In this document: positions 45,001 through 52,258 of the stretch, in pieces
Numbering within the stretch: the stretch's first letter is position 1
How the letters are laid out: each line of letters begins with the position of its first letter
From: Bacillus thuringiensis
Lineage (GTDB): Bacteria; Bacillota; Bacilli; Bacillales; Bacillaceae_G
Assembly: GCF_022095615.2 (NCBI RefSeq)
Contig: NZ_CP155559.1
Location: 1,857,501 to 1,921,500, forward strand
Direction of reading: 5' to 3'
Length of the DNA: 64,000 bases
Position numbers and translations under genes: made by a program
The notes under the pieces: generated by a model
The model's input: the letters and a program-made list of their open reading frames with translations, nothing else
Database searches by the model: none
What the model was told of the DNA's origin: nothing

Positions 45001-46398
45001 CGTGTTATTACACTAAATGGAAATGTTATACTTGATGGCCACACTTATTTAATTCCTTGGGTGAAACAAGACTTTAAAAATCCAACTTCTGATTCTGAAA
45101 AACTATATCACTGGAATTTGGAAGGTGGTACAACTACTTGGACACTTCCAGATGAATATAAGAATGTATCTAGTGTCTATGTATATAAACTGACAGATCT
45201 CGGTAGAGCAGATATGAAAGAAGTCAAGGTCGTAAATAATAAGGTAACTTTGACAGCTAGTGCGGCAACTCCTTATGTTGTTGTACCAAAAAGAGATAAA
45301 GGTTTGGAAATCCTTGACTATGATTGGAGCAAGGGTGCTCATATATATGACACGGGATTCAATACAGGAAAAGTAAGTGCATATACAACTATTCAAGGTG
45401 ATAACAAAGCTGTAAGCGCCGTTAGAACGAATCAAACTGGAAGCAACCGTAATGTAAGTAGTGGAGATTACTACTTGAATATTGATAGTCCGTCAAAAGA
45501 TACAACTGTTTCCCGTGTCCTTACTGGTTTGGAACCAGGTAAAGAATATGTAGCAGAGGTATATGTTGAAAACAATAGTGATGTAAAGGCCGGAATTACA
45601 GTAACAGGTGGGAAAGAAGACGTTAACAATTACACACTTCGCAGCCTGCAAAAGAACTATGTCAAGGCAGATTCACATGCCTCAAATGATGGATATAATA
45701 GCAAAATGCAAATCATGCAAGTAAGCTTTACAGCTGTAACTAATAAAGCTAAATTAACTCTCAGCCGTGATGCTGGAAAAGGAAACACAAGATTTGATGA
45801 TATTCGGATCGTTCAAAAGTCCTTAAAAAATTATGCCTCACCGACGGAATTTAAACAAGATTTTGAATCGGTAGTACAAGGTATTTACCCATTCGTTATT
45901 GGTAACACAGAAGGGGTAGAAGACAACAGAATTCATCTGTCTGAGCTGCATGCTCCATATACGCAAAAAGGCTGGGCAGGTAAAAAATTAGTCGACGATG
46001 TATTAGGTGGGAATTGGTCCGTTAAAGTGAACACTGGAAATAAAGGTTTGCTGTACCGTACTATTCCTCAAAATTATCGTTTCGAACCTGGCATAACTTA
46101 TAAAGTATCATTTGACTATCAAACAACAGCAACTGCATTCCGCTTTATTTCAGGGGATCAAGAAATTGATGTTCGAGACATTGCGAGTGCAAAGGGATTG
46201 AGTGTGAATAACACTCTTACTGCATCTACTGATACAAAAACAGCAGAGTTTACTGTGACAGGTTCTGAGAACGGTCAAACTTATGTCGGAATTTTCAGTG
46301 ATGGAACGAATTTAAACGGGGATACCGGAGCAGGTACGTTTATTTTAGATAATTTACGTATTGAAAGGCTAGCAGCAGGGGGACAGACACAGAGATAA
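42022..46398 (+). CDS. Secreted GH101 endo-alpha-N-acetylgalactosaminidase
   Basis: This is a 1458-residue extracellular enzyme. It releases Gal-beta-1,3-GalNAc from Ser/Thr of mucin-type glycoproteins. A TTG start is used (GGGGGAG eight bases upstream), with a signal peptide to about residue 35. Two concanavalin/laminin-G-like modules (about 37-215, 235-405) are joined by GDGGTDPGD, then come a linker APKPPDTPP, a beta-sandwich (about 420-680) and the catalytic barrel (about 680-1000). The nucleophile is probably D828 (YLDVWYQ) and the acid/base E854 (TTEFGG). C-terminal carbohydrate-binding-like modules span about 1130-1450. No LPXTG or SLH anchor is seen. Streptococcal and bifidobacterial homologues are longer (over 1700 residues). 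Confidence 0.93.
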   Translation: MESKHFKRAFNTLLALVLIVPIFLVSMIVPLHVGANVSNPWVTISSGGNEINAIIEQNGKSYVRLGAGAGNDNGAKAAIFQDQNKIAKESGTMAYTFTPETSGEDTRFGFYPHYIDNNNFVFVGYDSLGWFYEYKYQGKGDWLKTRPNVPLPEAGTSHSIKIDYNKTTLNITLDGKDLFGPVTLSNDVNNLLTGKEAVKLGAFGGKNSQVLIELGNAPGDGGTDPGDEKLVDITDNKLEEGDLKIISGDGNVTYNEDGSATFGVTSTQKNRIVYNQMKAIKNGVFEADVTTNTDKMNRFGLIYRVQNPSTYTYVGTGDTNDQYFGETFGSINNWTSMTSNVPLKAKQTYHLRLVFMDDVATLYIDGKKVDSWTLTGGVDQAGLLGFEKSRGAADITISNVKIKEYSAPKPPDTPPVEDTLRSKYMDVTIDQVFPRIVKYKVGDKVMSGQEAPVYGLKVNGGLYYPKVNFEKLNDSEALYTLKVVDEMKNLDAVFKVSLKVNDNKVVYSFDEIKNNGSAKIETVEFADMNVISVNSEQKGAKAKLTNISTDVRKSGDVDVSVDSSMGEIGTSTKNYTAFLSTDELSAGVWSSSEVDGYKNLVANRYVNKNGAKAMGIGSSALYYQRDFMSEPQKNKPTIKIAIAKDLNNDNKTDWQDAAIAYRDIMQDIKGYQDVNNNVGMRIAMNFGSQAQQPFLKTADNVKKVALATDELGQAVILKGYANEGHDSGHPDYGDVGERMGGVKDLNTLIKEGRKYNTQFGVHINAQETYPEAKAFNNDFIDRPSSLGWGWLDQSYTINKLKDLYSGARAKRLDELKTAVPDLDFIYLDVWYQNQWESNRIADQFKDRGWRLTTEFGGSMANYSTWQHWATDKNYGGPESKGINSEVLRFISNHQRDSWVLNWPEVGGTADHPLLGGFELAGFEGWQSDKNFDNFIRMTFDTNLPTKFLQKYYVTNWTAVEGDKSKTNLEKEIKLKDPSNSDVVDVTRKDNSRERVITLNGNVILDGHTYLIPWVKQDFKNPTSDSEKLYHWNLEGGTTTWTLPDEYKNVSSVYVYKLTDLGRADMKEVKVVNNKVTLTASAATPYVVVPKRDKGLEILDYDWSKGAHIYDTGFNTGKVSAYTTIQGDNKAVSAVRTNQTGSNRNVSSGDYYLNIDSPSKDTTVSRVLTGLEPGKEYVAEVYVENNSDVKAGITVTGGKEDVNNYTLRSLQKNYVKADSHASNDGYNSKMQIMQVSFTAVTNKAKLTLSRDAGKGNTRFDDIRIVQKSLKNYASPTEFKQDFESVVQGIYPFVIGNTEGVEDNRIHLSELHAPYTQKGWAGKKLVDDVLGGNWSVKVNTGNKGLLYRTIPQNYRFEPGITYKVSFDYQTTATAFRFISGDQEIDVRDIASAKGLSVNNTLTASTDTKTAEFTVTGSENGQTYVGIFSDGTNLNGDTGAGTFILDNLRIERLAAGGQTQR

Positions 46399-46453
46399 AG
46401 AGCAGGGTTTAAGTTAAAGGTAGTTTTATAGCTAGTGTAATATCGTAAATGAA

Positions 46454-46479
46454 AGGCCTATCTCGGTGGAGATAGGCCT
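46454..46479 (+). terminator. Hairpin after the GH101 gene
   Basis: AGGCCTATCTC / GAGATAGGCCT, perfect, with a GGTG loop, but a poor T tract. It probably ends the GH101 message. The rest of the 46399-46768 gap holds promoter P2 and an untranslated leader of about 140 bases. Confidence 0.75.
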
Positions 46480-46562
46480 CATTGTGTTCATTGAATCGTC
46501 TGAAATCGTTCTTCCAGAAATGTTACTTTTTATGTGTTTAGTGAGATGTTAAAAATGAAAAG

Positions 46563-46623
46563 CAAGATGTCTAAAAAATATGACAAGATGTTGATTGTAG
46601 AAGTGTTTTTACGTACGTATAAT
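46563..46623 (+). promoter_or_regulatory. Promoter P2 with AraC-type direct repeats, galT
   Basis: Direct repeats CAAGAT (46563-46568 and 46584-46589), five bases, TTGTAG (46595-46600), 17 bases, TATAAT (46618-46623). The block AGCAAGATGTCTAAAAAA matches P1 at 16 of 17 or more positions. A possible extra half-site GAGATGTT begins at 46543. Confidence 0.75.
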
Positions 46624-46768
46624 GTAACAAAATAGCTTCTTCGGAGAAAACAAAATGTATATTAGAATGGTGGTTATCCCATACGCCTATTCATAAAATT
46701 ATAAAAGGTACATAGAATTTGCATCGTAACAATACAAACCGCTATAAGGTTAGAGGAGGTATATACTG

Positions 46769-48253
46769 ATGATATATCAAGCTATCCAGCAGTTAATCGA
46801 TCGTGCTATTGAAGTTCAATTGATTGAAAAAGAAGATGAAATATATACAAGGAATCAAATCCTTTCCTTACTTCGTTTAGATGACTTTGTAGTGGAAGCG
46901 TCAGCGCCCGTAAAGAAAGCAATTTCGGAGTTATTGGAAGAGTTAATTGAATATGCTTGTATGCATAAAGTCATTGAGGCAGTAATGGACGAGAAGGAGA
47001 TTTTAGCAAGTGCAATTATGGATGTTTTTATGTCTAAACCGTCCGTTATCAATTCTCAGTTTTATGAAAAATACGAACAAAATCCGAAGGCTGCGACAAA
47101 TTACTTCTATGAGTTAAGTAAAAACAGTAACTATATCCAAATGAAGCAAATTGCCAAAAATATAAATTATAAAGTAAATATGGAATATGGACCTATTGAT
47201 ATTACAATTAATTTATCAAAACCGGAAAAAGACCCGAAACAAATTGCTAGAGAGAGAGTATTGGAAAGTACAAATTATCCAAAATGTTTACTATGTATTG
47301 AGAATGAAGGATATAGAGGCAGAAGTGGACATCCAGCACGTTCGAATCATCGTATGATCCGTATGAATCTTACAGATGAAAGCTGGTTTCTACAGTATTC
47401 TCCGTATATATATTTCAATGAACACTGTATTGTATTGTCTTCCGAACACCGGGATATGAAAATTGACCGTCAAACATTTTTACGTTTGTTAAAATTTGTA
47501 GAAAAATTCCCGCATTATTTCCTTGGTTCCAATGCAGATTTGCCAATTGTAGGAGGATCTATTCTTACACATGACCATTATCAAGGTGGAAACTATGAAT
47601 TTGCTATGGCTAATGCATCAAACGACCTAATTTTTGAACTCACTAACTTTCCAAAAATGCAATGTTCTATTATTAAATGGCCTATGTCAGTTATTCGCTT
47701 AAGAAGTAACGACATAGAACAAATAGTAAATGCAGGGGAGTACATATTAGAGAGTTGGAAGGGATATAGTGATCCTTCTGTTCATATATTTGCATTTACG
47801 AATGATGTTCTGCATAATACGATTACGCCGATTGCTCGCTATCGGAATAATATGTACGAATTGGACCTTGTTTTGCGGAACAATCGTACAAGTGACGAAC
47901 ATCCACTAGGTATTTTCCACCCCCATGCGGAAATACAGCATATTAAAAAGGAAAATATCGGTCTGATTGAAGTAATGGGGTTAGCTGTACTTCCTGCTCG
48001 ATTAAAAATAGAGCTTCAGGAAGTAGAGAAATTCTTACTTCACATTCCAAGTGATATTCCAACGCCTCATATACGATGGGCAGAACAATTAAAAATCAAA
48101 TATGACAATCGGATACATGAACAAAATGTACAGGAGATTATAAGAGAAGAAGTGGGAAGAAAATTTATACAGGCGCTTGAAGATGCTGGTGTTTTTAAAC
48201 GAGATGAAGAAGGGATATCGGCATTTAAACGTTTTATTCAGACCTTAAATTAG
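46769..48253 (+). CDS. galT: Galactose-1-phosphate uridylyltransferase (Firmicute type II GalT)
   Basis: This 494-residue enzyme converts Gal-1-P and UDP-glucose to UDP-galactose and glucose-1-phosphate. The length and motifs are of the Firmicute class: YPKCLLCIENEGYRGR (metal-binding Cys pair), PYIYFNEHCIVLSSEHRDM, the catalytic GGSILTHDHYQGG with HxH, and a later HPHAEIQHIKKENIGLIEVMG. Here it should consume the Gal-1-P released by the GH112 phosphorylase. No galE is in the window; UDP-Gal epimerase must come from the core genome. AGAGGAGG lies eight bases upstream. It has its own promoter P2. Confidence 0.92.
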   Translation: MIYQAIQQLIDRAIEVQLIEKEDEIYTRNQILSLLRLDDFVVEASAPVKKAISELLEELIEYACMHKVIEAVMDEKEILASAIMDVFMSKPSVINSQFYEKYEQNPKAATNYFYELSKNSNYIQMKQIAKNINYKVNMEYGPIDITINLSKPEKDPKQIARERVLESTNYPKCLLCIENEGYRGRSGHPARSNHRMIRMNLTDESWFLQYSPYIYFNEHCIVLSSEHRDMKIDRQTFLRLLKFVEKFPHYFLGSNADLPIVGGSILTHDHYQGGNYEFAMANASNDLIFELTNFPKMQCSIIKWPMSVIRLRSNDIEQIVNAGEYILESWKGYSDPSVHIFAFTNDVLHNTITPIARYRNNMYELDLVLRNNRTSDEHPLGIFHPHAEIQHIKKENIGLIEVMGLAVLPARLKIELQEVEKFLLHIPSDIPTPHIRWAEQLKIKYDNRIHEQNVQEIIREEVGRKFIQALEDAGVFKRDEEGISAFKRFIQTLN

Positions 48254-48317
48254 GAATGGACTTAGTAGTTATAGTAATTACAAAATGACCTAATTAAATG
48301 ATAAGGGAGGTAATAAT

Positions 48318-48443
48318 ATGGGGAAGTGCGAGCATAAGCAACTACAGGAATTGAAACAGGTAGGTGGTCCTATATTAATGGTGTGTATAAAATGTAATCA
48401 AATCCTTAAAGTGTCCAAAGGGGCCAGTACAAAAATAAAGTAA
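48318..48443 (+). CDS. Small zinc-ribbon-like protein, 41 aa
   Basis: ATG at 48318 behind GGGAGG. The product begins MGKCEHKQLQEL and contains a second pair in MVCIKCNQ, so C-x-H plus C-x2-C could bind one zinc ion. It lies 64 bases after galT in the same direction and is the last gene before the island's right edge. The function is unknown; the strong ribosome site supports translation. Confidence 0.55.
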   Translation: MGKCEHKQLQELKQVGGPILMVCIKCNQILKVSKGASTKIK

Positions 48444-48537
48444 AAAAGAATGAAACGCATGTATTCCTAGTGTGTGATGAACAAAATCCCAACTGATTGA
48501 AGTTTCACTTTATGAAAAGAAAAGAATAGAAAGATCT

Positions 48538-48572
48538 AAAAAAAACATCTCATATCATATGGGATGTTTTTT
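48538..48572. terminator. Terminator of arsR; right copy of the island-flanking repeat
   Basis: AAAAAACATCTCATAT / ATATGGGATGTTTTTT with a one-base loop, overlapping the arsR stop codon on the minus strand. It resembles the isp terminator at 26941. Confidence 0.82.
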
Positions 48573-48879
48573 AGTATGGTTCTGTCGCATGTATTACGAC
48601 GTCTAATAAACCGGGGAATCTAGTATGTAAGTCATCTTCACGAATTGAAATGAAACGCTGTGTTCCTTCAAGGCGTGTATACATAACACCGGATTCACGT
48701 AAAACTTTGAAATGGTGAGATAAAGTTGATTTCGCAATTGGAATGTTTAACGCACCACAAGATTGTTCATGTTTCTCTAGTAGCATAGTTACAATTTGTA
48801 AACGAATTTGATCGCTAAGTGCATATAAGACTGAAGAGAATTGAATTTCTTCTCGATTCGGATGGTATAGTGTTCGCAT
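48571..48879 (-). CDS. ArsR-family winged-helix repressor
   Basis: This 102-residue repressor has a helix-turn-helix with recognition helix AKSTLSHHFKVLRESGVMY (about residues 45-65). There is no obvious ELCV-type metal site (CGAL only), so it may sense something other than classic metals. The ATG at 48879, five bases after AGGTG, gives the usual start MRTLYHPNREE; a GTG at 48915 is less likely. It is divergent from the aldo/keto reductase, with a perfect 17-base palindrome between them that is probably its operator. Confidence 0.9.
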   Translation of the reverse strand: MRTLYHPNREEIQFSSVLYALSDQIRLQIVTMLLEKHEQSCGALNIPIAKSTLSHHFKVLRESGVMYTRLEGTQRFISIREDDLHTRFPGLLDVVIHATEPY

Positions 48880-48933
48880 TATTTCACCTACTTGTATAAG
48901 TTGTTCTAGTTGCACTATAGCATATAAAGTGAT

Positions 48934-48973
48934 ATATTTCTATTGTTCGATTATATTCGAACAATAGAAATAT
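48934..48973. promoter_or_regulatory. Probable ArsR operator between arsR and the aldo/keto reductase gene
   Basis: ATATTTCTATTGTTCGA (48934-48950) and its exact complement (48957-48973) flank six bases. It ends right at the GGGGGAG ribosome site of the reductase, so binding there should repress both divergent genes. Confidence 0.8.
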
Positions 48974-48986
48974 AGGGGGAGAAAAA

Positions 48987-49922
48987 ATGAAGTATACAAA
49001 ATTGCAAAAGGCAGGACTAAATATTTCAAAGTTAGGGTTAGGAACAAACGCTGTAGGGGGACATAATTTATATGCTGATGTGAATGAGGAAGAAGGAAAA
49101 CGATTAATAGAAGAAGCTATCCAGCAAGGGATTACATTTTTTGATACAGCAGATTCATACGGTTTCGGTAGATCAGAGGAATTAGTAGGAGAAGTATTGA
49201 AAGGAAAACGCCACGAAGTTGTACTTGCTACAAAAGGTGGAATACAGCCGTTATTAAATGGAGAGGTTTATATTAATAATGAGCCAAGCTATTTAAGAAA
49301 TGCTGTGGAAAATAGCTTAAGAAGATTACAAACTGATTATATTGATTTATATTATTTACATTTTACAAATCCAGAAACAAGTTACATAGATTCAATTGGT
49401 GAGCTTAATCGCCTAAAAGAAGAAGGTAAAATTCGTGCAATTGGAATATCTAATGTTAATGTAGAGCAATTAAAAGAAGCGAATCAGCACGGACATATAG
49501 ATGTTGTACAATCACCGTATAATATGTTGGATCGTGCTGCTGGGGAAGAACTTTTGCCATATTGTATAGAATCAGGTATTTCATTTATTCCGTACGGGCC
49601 TCTTGCTTTTGGGATACTAGGCGGAAAATATACAGAAGATTTCAAATTGAGTGAAGGAGATTGGCGTCAAAGTGTAAATCTATTTGAAGAAAATACATAT
49701 AAGAGTAACTTTAAGAAAGTTGAGAAGTTAAAAGGCTTAGCTAAAGAAAAGAATCTCGAAGTATCGAAGTTAGCTTTAGCGTGGTTATTAAACAAAAAAG
49801 GAATTGATACTGTTATTCCTGGCGGGAAGCGAGCGGAGCAAATAAGAGAAAGTGTAAGAGCAGTGGATGTTTCATTGAATGAAAAGGTAATGAAAGAGAT
49901 TGGATCTATATTAGAAGATTAG
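48987..49922 (+). CDS. Aldo/keto reductase
   Basis: This 311-residue NADPH-dependent (beta/alpha)8 barrel oxidoreductase carries the catalytic region FFDTADSYGFGRSEE (Asp, Tyr), VLATKGG (Lys), YYLHFTNPET (His), and cofactor loop VIPGGKRAEQIRESV near the C-terminus. The physiological substrate is unknown; ArsR control suggests induction by a reactive carbonyl, oxidant or thiol-stress signal. It marks the right flank of the island and is followed by its own terminator. Confidence 0.92.
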   Translation: MKYTKLQKAGLNISKLGLGTNAVGGHNLYADVNEEEGKRLIEEAIQQGITFFDTADSYGFGRSEELVGEVLKGKRHEVVLATKGGIQPLLNGEVYINNEPSYLRNAVENSLRRLQTDYIDLYYLHFTNPETSYIDSIGELNRLKEEGKIRAIGISNVNVEQLKEANQHGHIDVVQSPYNMLDRAAGEELLPYCIESGISFIPYGPLAFGILGGKYTEDFKLSEGDWRQSVNLFEENTYKSNFKKVEKLKGLAKEKNLEVSKLALAWLLNKKGIDTVIPGGKRAEQIRESVRAVDVSLNEKVMKEIGSILED

Positions 49923-49926
49923 TTGA

Positions 49927-49951
49927 AAAGAGGGACAGTGCCCTCTTTTTA
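49927..49951 (+). terminator. Terminator after the aldo/keto reductase gene
   Basis: AAAGAGGG / CCCTCTTT arms with a short loop and T-run. Confidence 0.85.
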
Positions 49952-49971
49952 TATAAAAGGAGAAGAAATAC

Positions 49972-50100
49972 ATGAAAGAGCTTTGGAGTGTAGAGGTTAA
50001 AGAAAGTAGACAAATAGTAGGAATATATTGTAACAAAATTATGAGGAATCCAAAAATAAAAAATCCCTATAAAGATAGGGATTTATATATCGGCATATAG
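49972..50100 (+). CDS. Doubtful 42-aa ORF overlapping a hairpin
   Basis: ATG at 49972 follows AGGAGAAGAAATAC, and the frame stays open for 42 codons (MKELWSVEVKESRQIVGIY...). Its end runs through a terminator-like hairpin, AAATCCCTAT / ATAGGGATTT (50070-50093). It may be a truncated gene fragment. The rest of 49923-50315 is AT-rich with no other recognisable feature. Confidence 0.3.
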   Translation: MKELWSVEVKESRQIVGIYCNKIMRNPKIKNPYKDRDLYIGI

Positions 50101-50315
50101 TTCCTTGGAAAAGGATATACTTAGTTTAGCATATAGGGTTACTTTTATTTGTGAAATAGATGTGAAAGTAATGTGAAAAATACTGTAAGAAAGACACTAT
50201 TTAAATAGAGGATAATGTAGATAAGAGTATGGGTTTCACATGAATATTATATTTCTACTTACTTGTTAAAAATTACATATTTTTACTTTGTTAGGAGTAA
50301 AAGGGAGAGGTTTAA

Positions 50316-50664
50316 ATGCAATGGTATTTGAAAGCTCTAAAGAATTATGGGAATTTTAGTGGTAGAGCTACGCGAAAAGAGTACTGGATTTTTAGTTTAT
50401 CCAATATCGTAATTTTTTGGCTATTGTTATTCTTATCATCATTTTCAGAGATGTTAGTTGCTATTTATGTTAGTAATGATTATACCAAGTTTTTCGGTTG
50501 GTGCACGATGATTACATGATATTGGGAAAACAGGATGGTGGCAACTATTAAATTTTGTCCCGTTTGGTAGCGTTGTTTTACTTGTATTTTTTATCATTGA
50601 AAGTGAAGAAAATGATAATCAATACGGACCAAATCCGCATTCAGATTTAAAAGAAGCGATTTAA
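50316..50664 (+). pseudogene. Broken DUF805 membrane protein gene
   Basis: The first part (50316-50519) encodes the DUF805 start MQWYLKALKNYGNFSGRATRK and one membrane helix, then runs out of frame. From about 50476 another frame continues the family: IIPSFSVGAR, a TGA stop at 50509-50511 where Arg is expected, then LHDIGKTGWWQLL, a second hydrophobic stretch, and an end PNPHSDLKEAI at 50664. So there are two lesions, a frameshift near 50455-50480 and a CGA-to-TGA-like nonsense change. A sequencing error could explain one of them, less easily both. Confidence 0.8.
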
Positions 50665-50788
50665 TAAATTTATTTAGTTTATCTATTATTAGGTTGATCT
50701 CTAGTCCTATATGACTTTTGAAACTGTAAAAATGGAGAGGATAAAGGCGGAGGGAATATAGCATGGCAAGAAGAAAAATTTCTAAATA

Positions 50789-50829
50789 AAAAGCACTGAT
50801 TTAGCTAATGAACTAAAACAGTGCTTTTC
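50789..50829. terminator. Hairpin terminator near 50.8 kb
   Basis: AAAAAGCACTG / CAGTGCTTTT outer arms plus TTTAG/CTAAA inner pairs. It overlaps the 3' end of the minus-strand gene at 50813 and follows an eight-codon ORF (50763, MARRKISK) that has GGCGGAGGG upstream. Confidence 0.8.
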
Positions 50830-51037
50830 TCTTTGATTGAACTGTTGCCGCATTTTCATCATGTATGCCTGCATCTTTAATAATTCGTTGTTTTGCTTTA
50901 TTTAATAGATGGTCTACTGCTTCACCAAAATAGTTAGCTTCGCTTTTTGTGCGGGCTTCTCGTAAACATTTATAGTTTTCTAGCAGTTCCTCTTTTTCGG
51001 TGTTTGTTAAGAAATCTTCTATTTTCTTTTTTGTCAT
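50813..51037 (-). CDS. Hypothetical protein, 74 aa, helical
   Basis: The ATG at 51037 follows AAAGGGTG and is preferred over the longer in-frame start at 51070. The product (MTKKKIEDFLTNTEKEELL...) is highly charged and predicted all-helical, with no cysteine motif or membrane segment except one Cys near residue 24. The family is not recognised. It lies about 85 bases downstream of the DUF4257-like gene on the same strand and may share its message. Confidence 0.6.
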   Translation of the reverse strand: MTKKKIEDFLTNTEKEELLENYKCLREARTKSEANYFGEAVDHLLNKAKQRIIKDAGIHDENAATVQSKRKALF

Positions 51038-51121
51038 ACGAAACACCCTTTCTTCTGACAAACGACGCAATAGAAAATATTTATTGTTTATTATAGCAAT
51101 AATTTTTAAAGAAAGTATAGA

Positions 51122-51469
51122 CTAACGTCGTAATAATTTGTCAATTTCTTGAATCTTCTCATCAGCTTTCCCAATTTGTGTATTTTTAGCCTGCTCACCA
51201 CCAAGCGCTTGGTGCAGTAAGAAAGTCTGACCGGAAATAGCAGTCACAATGGATACTTTAATAATTTCTTTTATTAAGGTGACATCGAATAGAACGAGTC
51301 CAAGTAGTGCAGCTAAGCTACCAGTGAAAATATCAGTCAAAAACCCAAAGTGAAAAAAAGTTTTCAAACGGCGTGGAAGCAATAACTTGCCTTGGTTATT
51401 GATAAGATGGGAAACGAAACCAGTAATGCCACCAACGAGAACAGCAGTTAGCCATTGATACATTTCCAT
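51122..51469 (-). CDS. DUF4257-like membrane protein
   Basis: The protein has 115 residues with two to three hydrophobic segments (about 7-25, 40-63 and 68-90) and a charged tail ending KIQEIDKLLRR. The sequence and size resemble Bacillus DUF4257 proteins, some of which are phage-associated; no function is known. The ATG at 51469 follows AAAAGGAG with an eight-base gap; a GTG three codons upstream is less likely. Confidence 0.65.
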   Translation of the reverse strand: MEMYQWLTAVLVGGITGFVSHLINNQGKLLLPRRLKTFFHFGFLTDIFTGSLAALLGLVLFDVTLIKEIIKVSIVTAISGQTFLLHQALGGEQAKNTQIGKADEKIQEIDKLLRR

Positions 51470-51665
51470 CGAATCCACTCCTTTTAGTGAATAAGATTCG
51501 ATTCTTTTATATTGATTCCTTTTAATATTTCATAGAAGCATATTGAGAAAGTTTGTTTAGGTTTATTACGTATTCAATATAATTATAACAGAAAAATCTG
51601 ATATCTTTTAGTCTATTATATGAAGCGGTTATTCCTTAATATGAATGTAGAAAGGGGTGCGTGAT

Positions 51666-52193
51666 ATGAATATAGATTATCGAATAAGAAGTGTAGATGG
51701 TTATACAAAAAATATAGGGGAATTAGTAAGCATGCTGGAGCATACGAGGGCTGTAACATTACAGGAAATAAACGATCTATCTGTTGAGCAATTAGATTTA
51801 ATTATGACGAGTGGAGGGAATTCCATCGGAGCGTTACTAAAGCATATAGCAGCTATAGAAAAAGCTCATCAACTTATTTCATTTCAAGAGCGCGACTTTA
51901 CAAAAGAAGAATTAGAAATATGGGAAGACGCACTGTATTTAGGGAAAGCGGGGAGAACAATCCGTGGTCATGAAATACAGTATTATGTACAACTTCTACA
52001 AAGTGTTCGAGAAGAATCTCTGAAGTATTTGAATGAACAAGATGATGAATGGCTTATGTCAGAAAGAAAGTGGCCTAACGGTGTAGCGTATAACCAGCAC
52101 TATCTGTGGTTTCATGTGCTAGAAGATGAGGTTAGTCACCGTGGACAAATTAGAATGATGAAAAATAAAATATTTGAAAATTGCGTTAAATAA
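51666..52193 (+). CDS. DinB/DUF664-family metal-dependent protein
   Basis: This 175-residue four-helix bundle of the DinB superfamily has metal-ligand histidines in LLKHIAAIEKAH (about residue 56) and at the C-terminus in HVLEDEVSHRGQIRMMK. Members include thiol-S-transferases (bacillithiol-linked) and many proteins of unknown activity. The ATG at 51666 follows GAAAGGGG; a GTG at 51657 is also in frame. It stands alone. Confidence 0.85.
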   Translation: MNIDYRIRSVDGYTKNIGELVSMLEHTRAVTLQEINDLSVEQLDLIMTSGGNSIGALLKHIAAIEKAHQLISFQERDFTKEELEIWEDALYLGKAGRTIRGHEIQYYVQLLQSVREESLKYLNEQDDEWLMSERKWPNGVAYNQHYLWFHVLEDEVSHRGQIRMMKNKIFENCVK

Positions 52194-52258
52194 GGTAGCT
52201 TTTTAAATAAATATTCCATATAATGAGAGTAATTAAAATGAGAACGGAGTGATGTATT

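Noticed and set aside
27046..48537. Prophage, transposon or integrative element explaining the island
   Set aside because: No integrase, transposase, phage structural gene, tRNA or terminal inverted repeat was seen; only the arsR-end repeat marks the borders.
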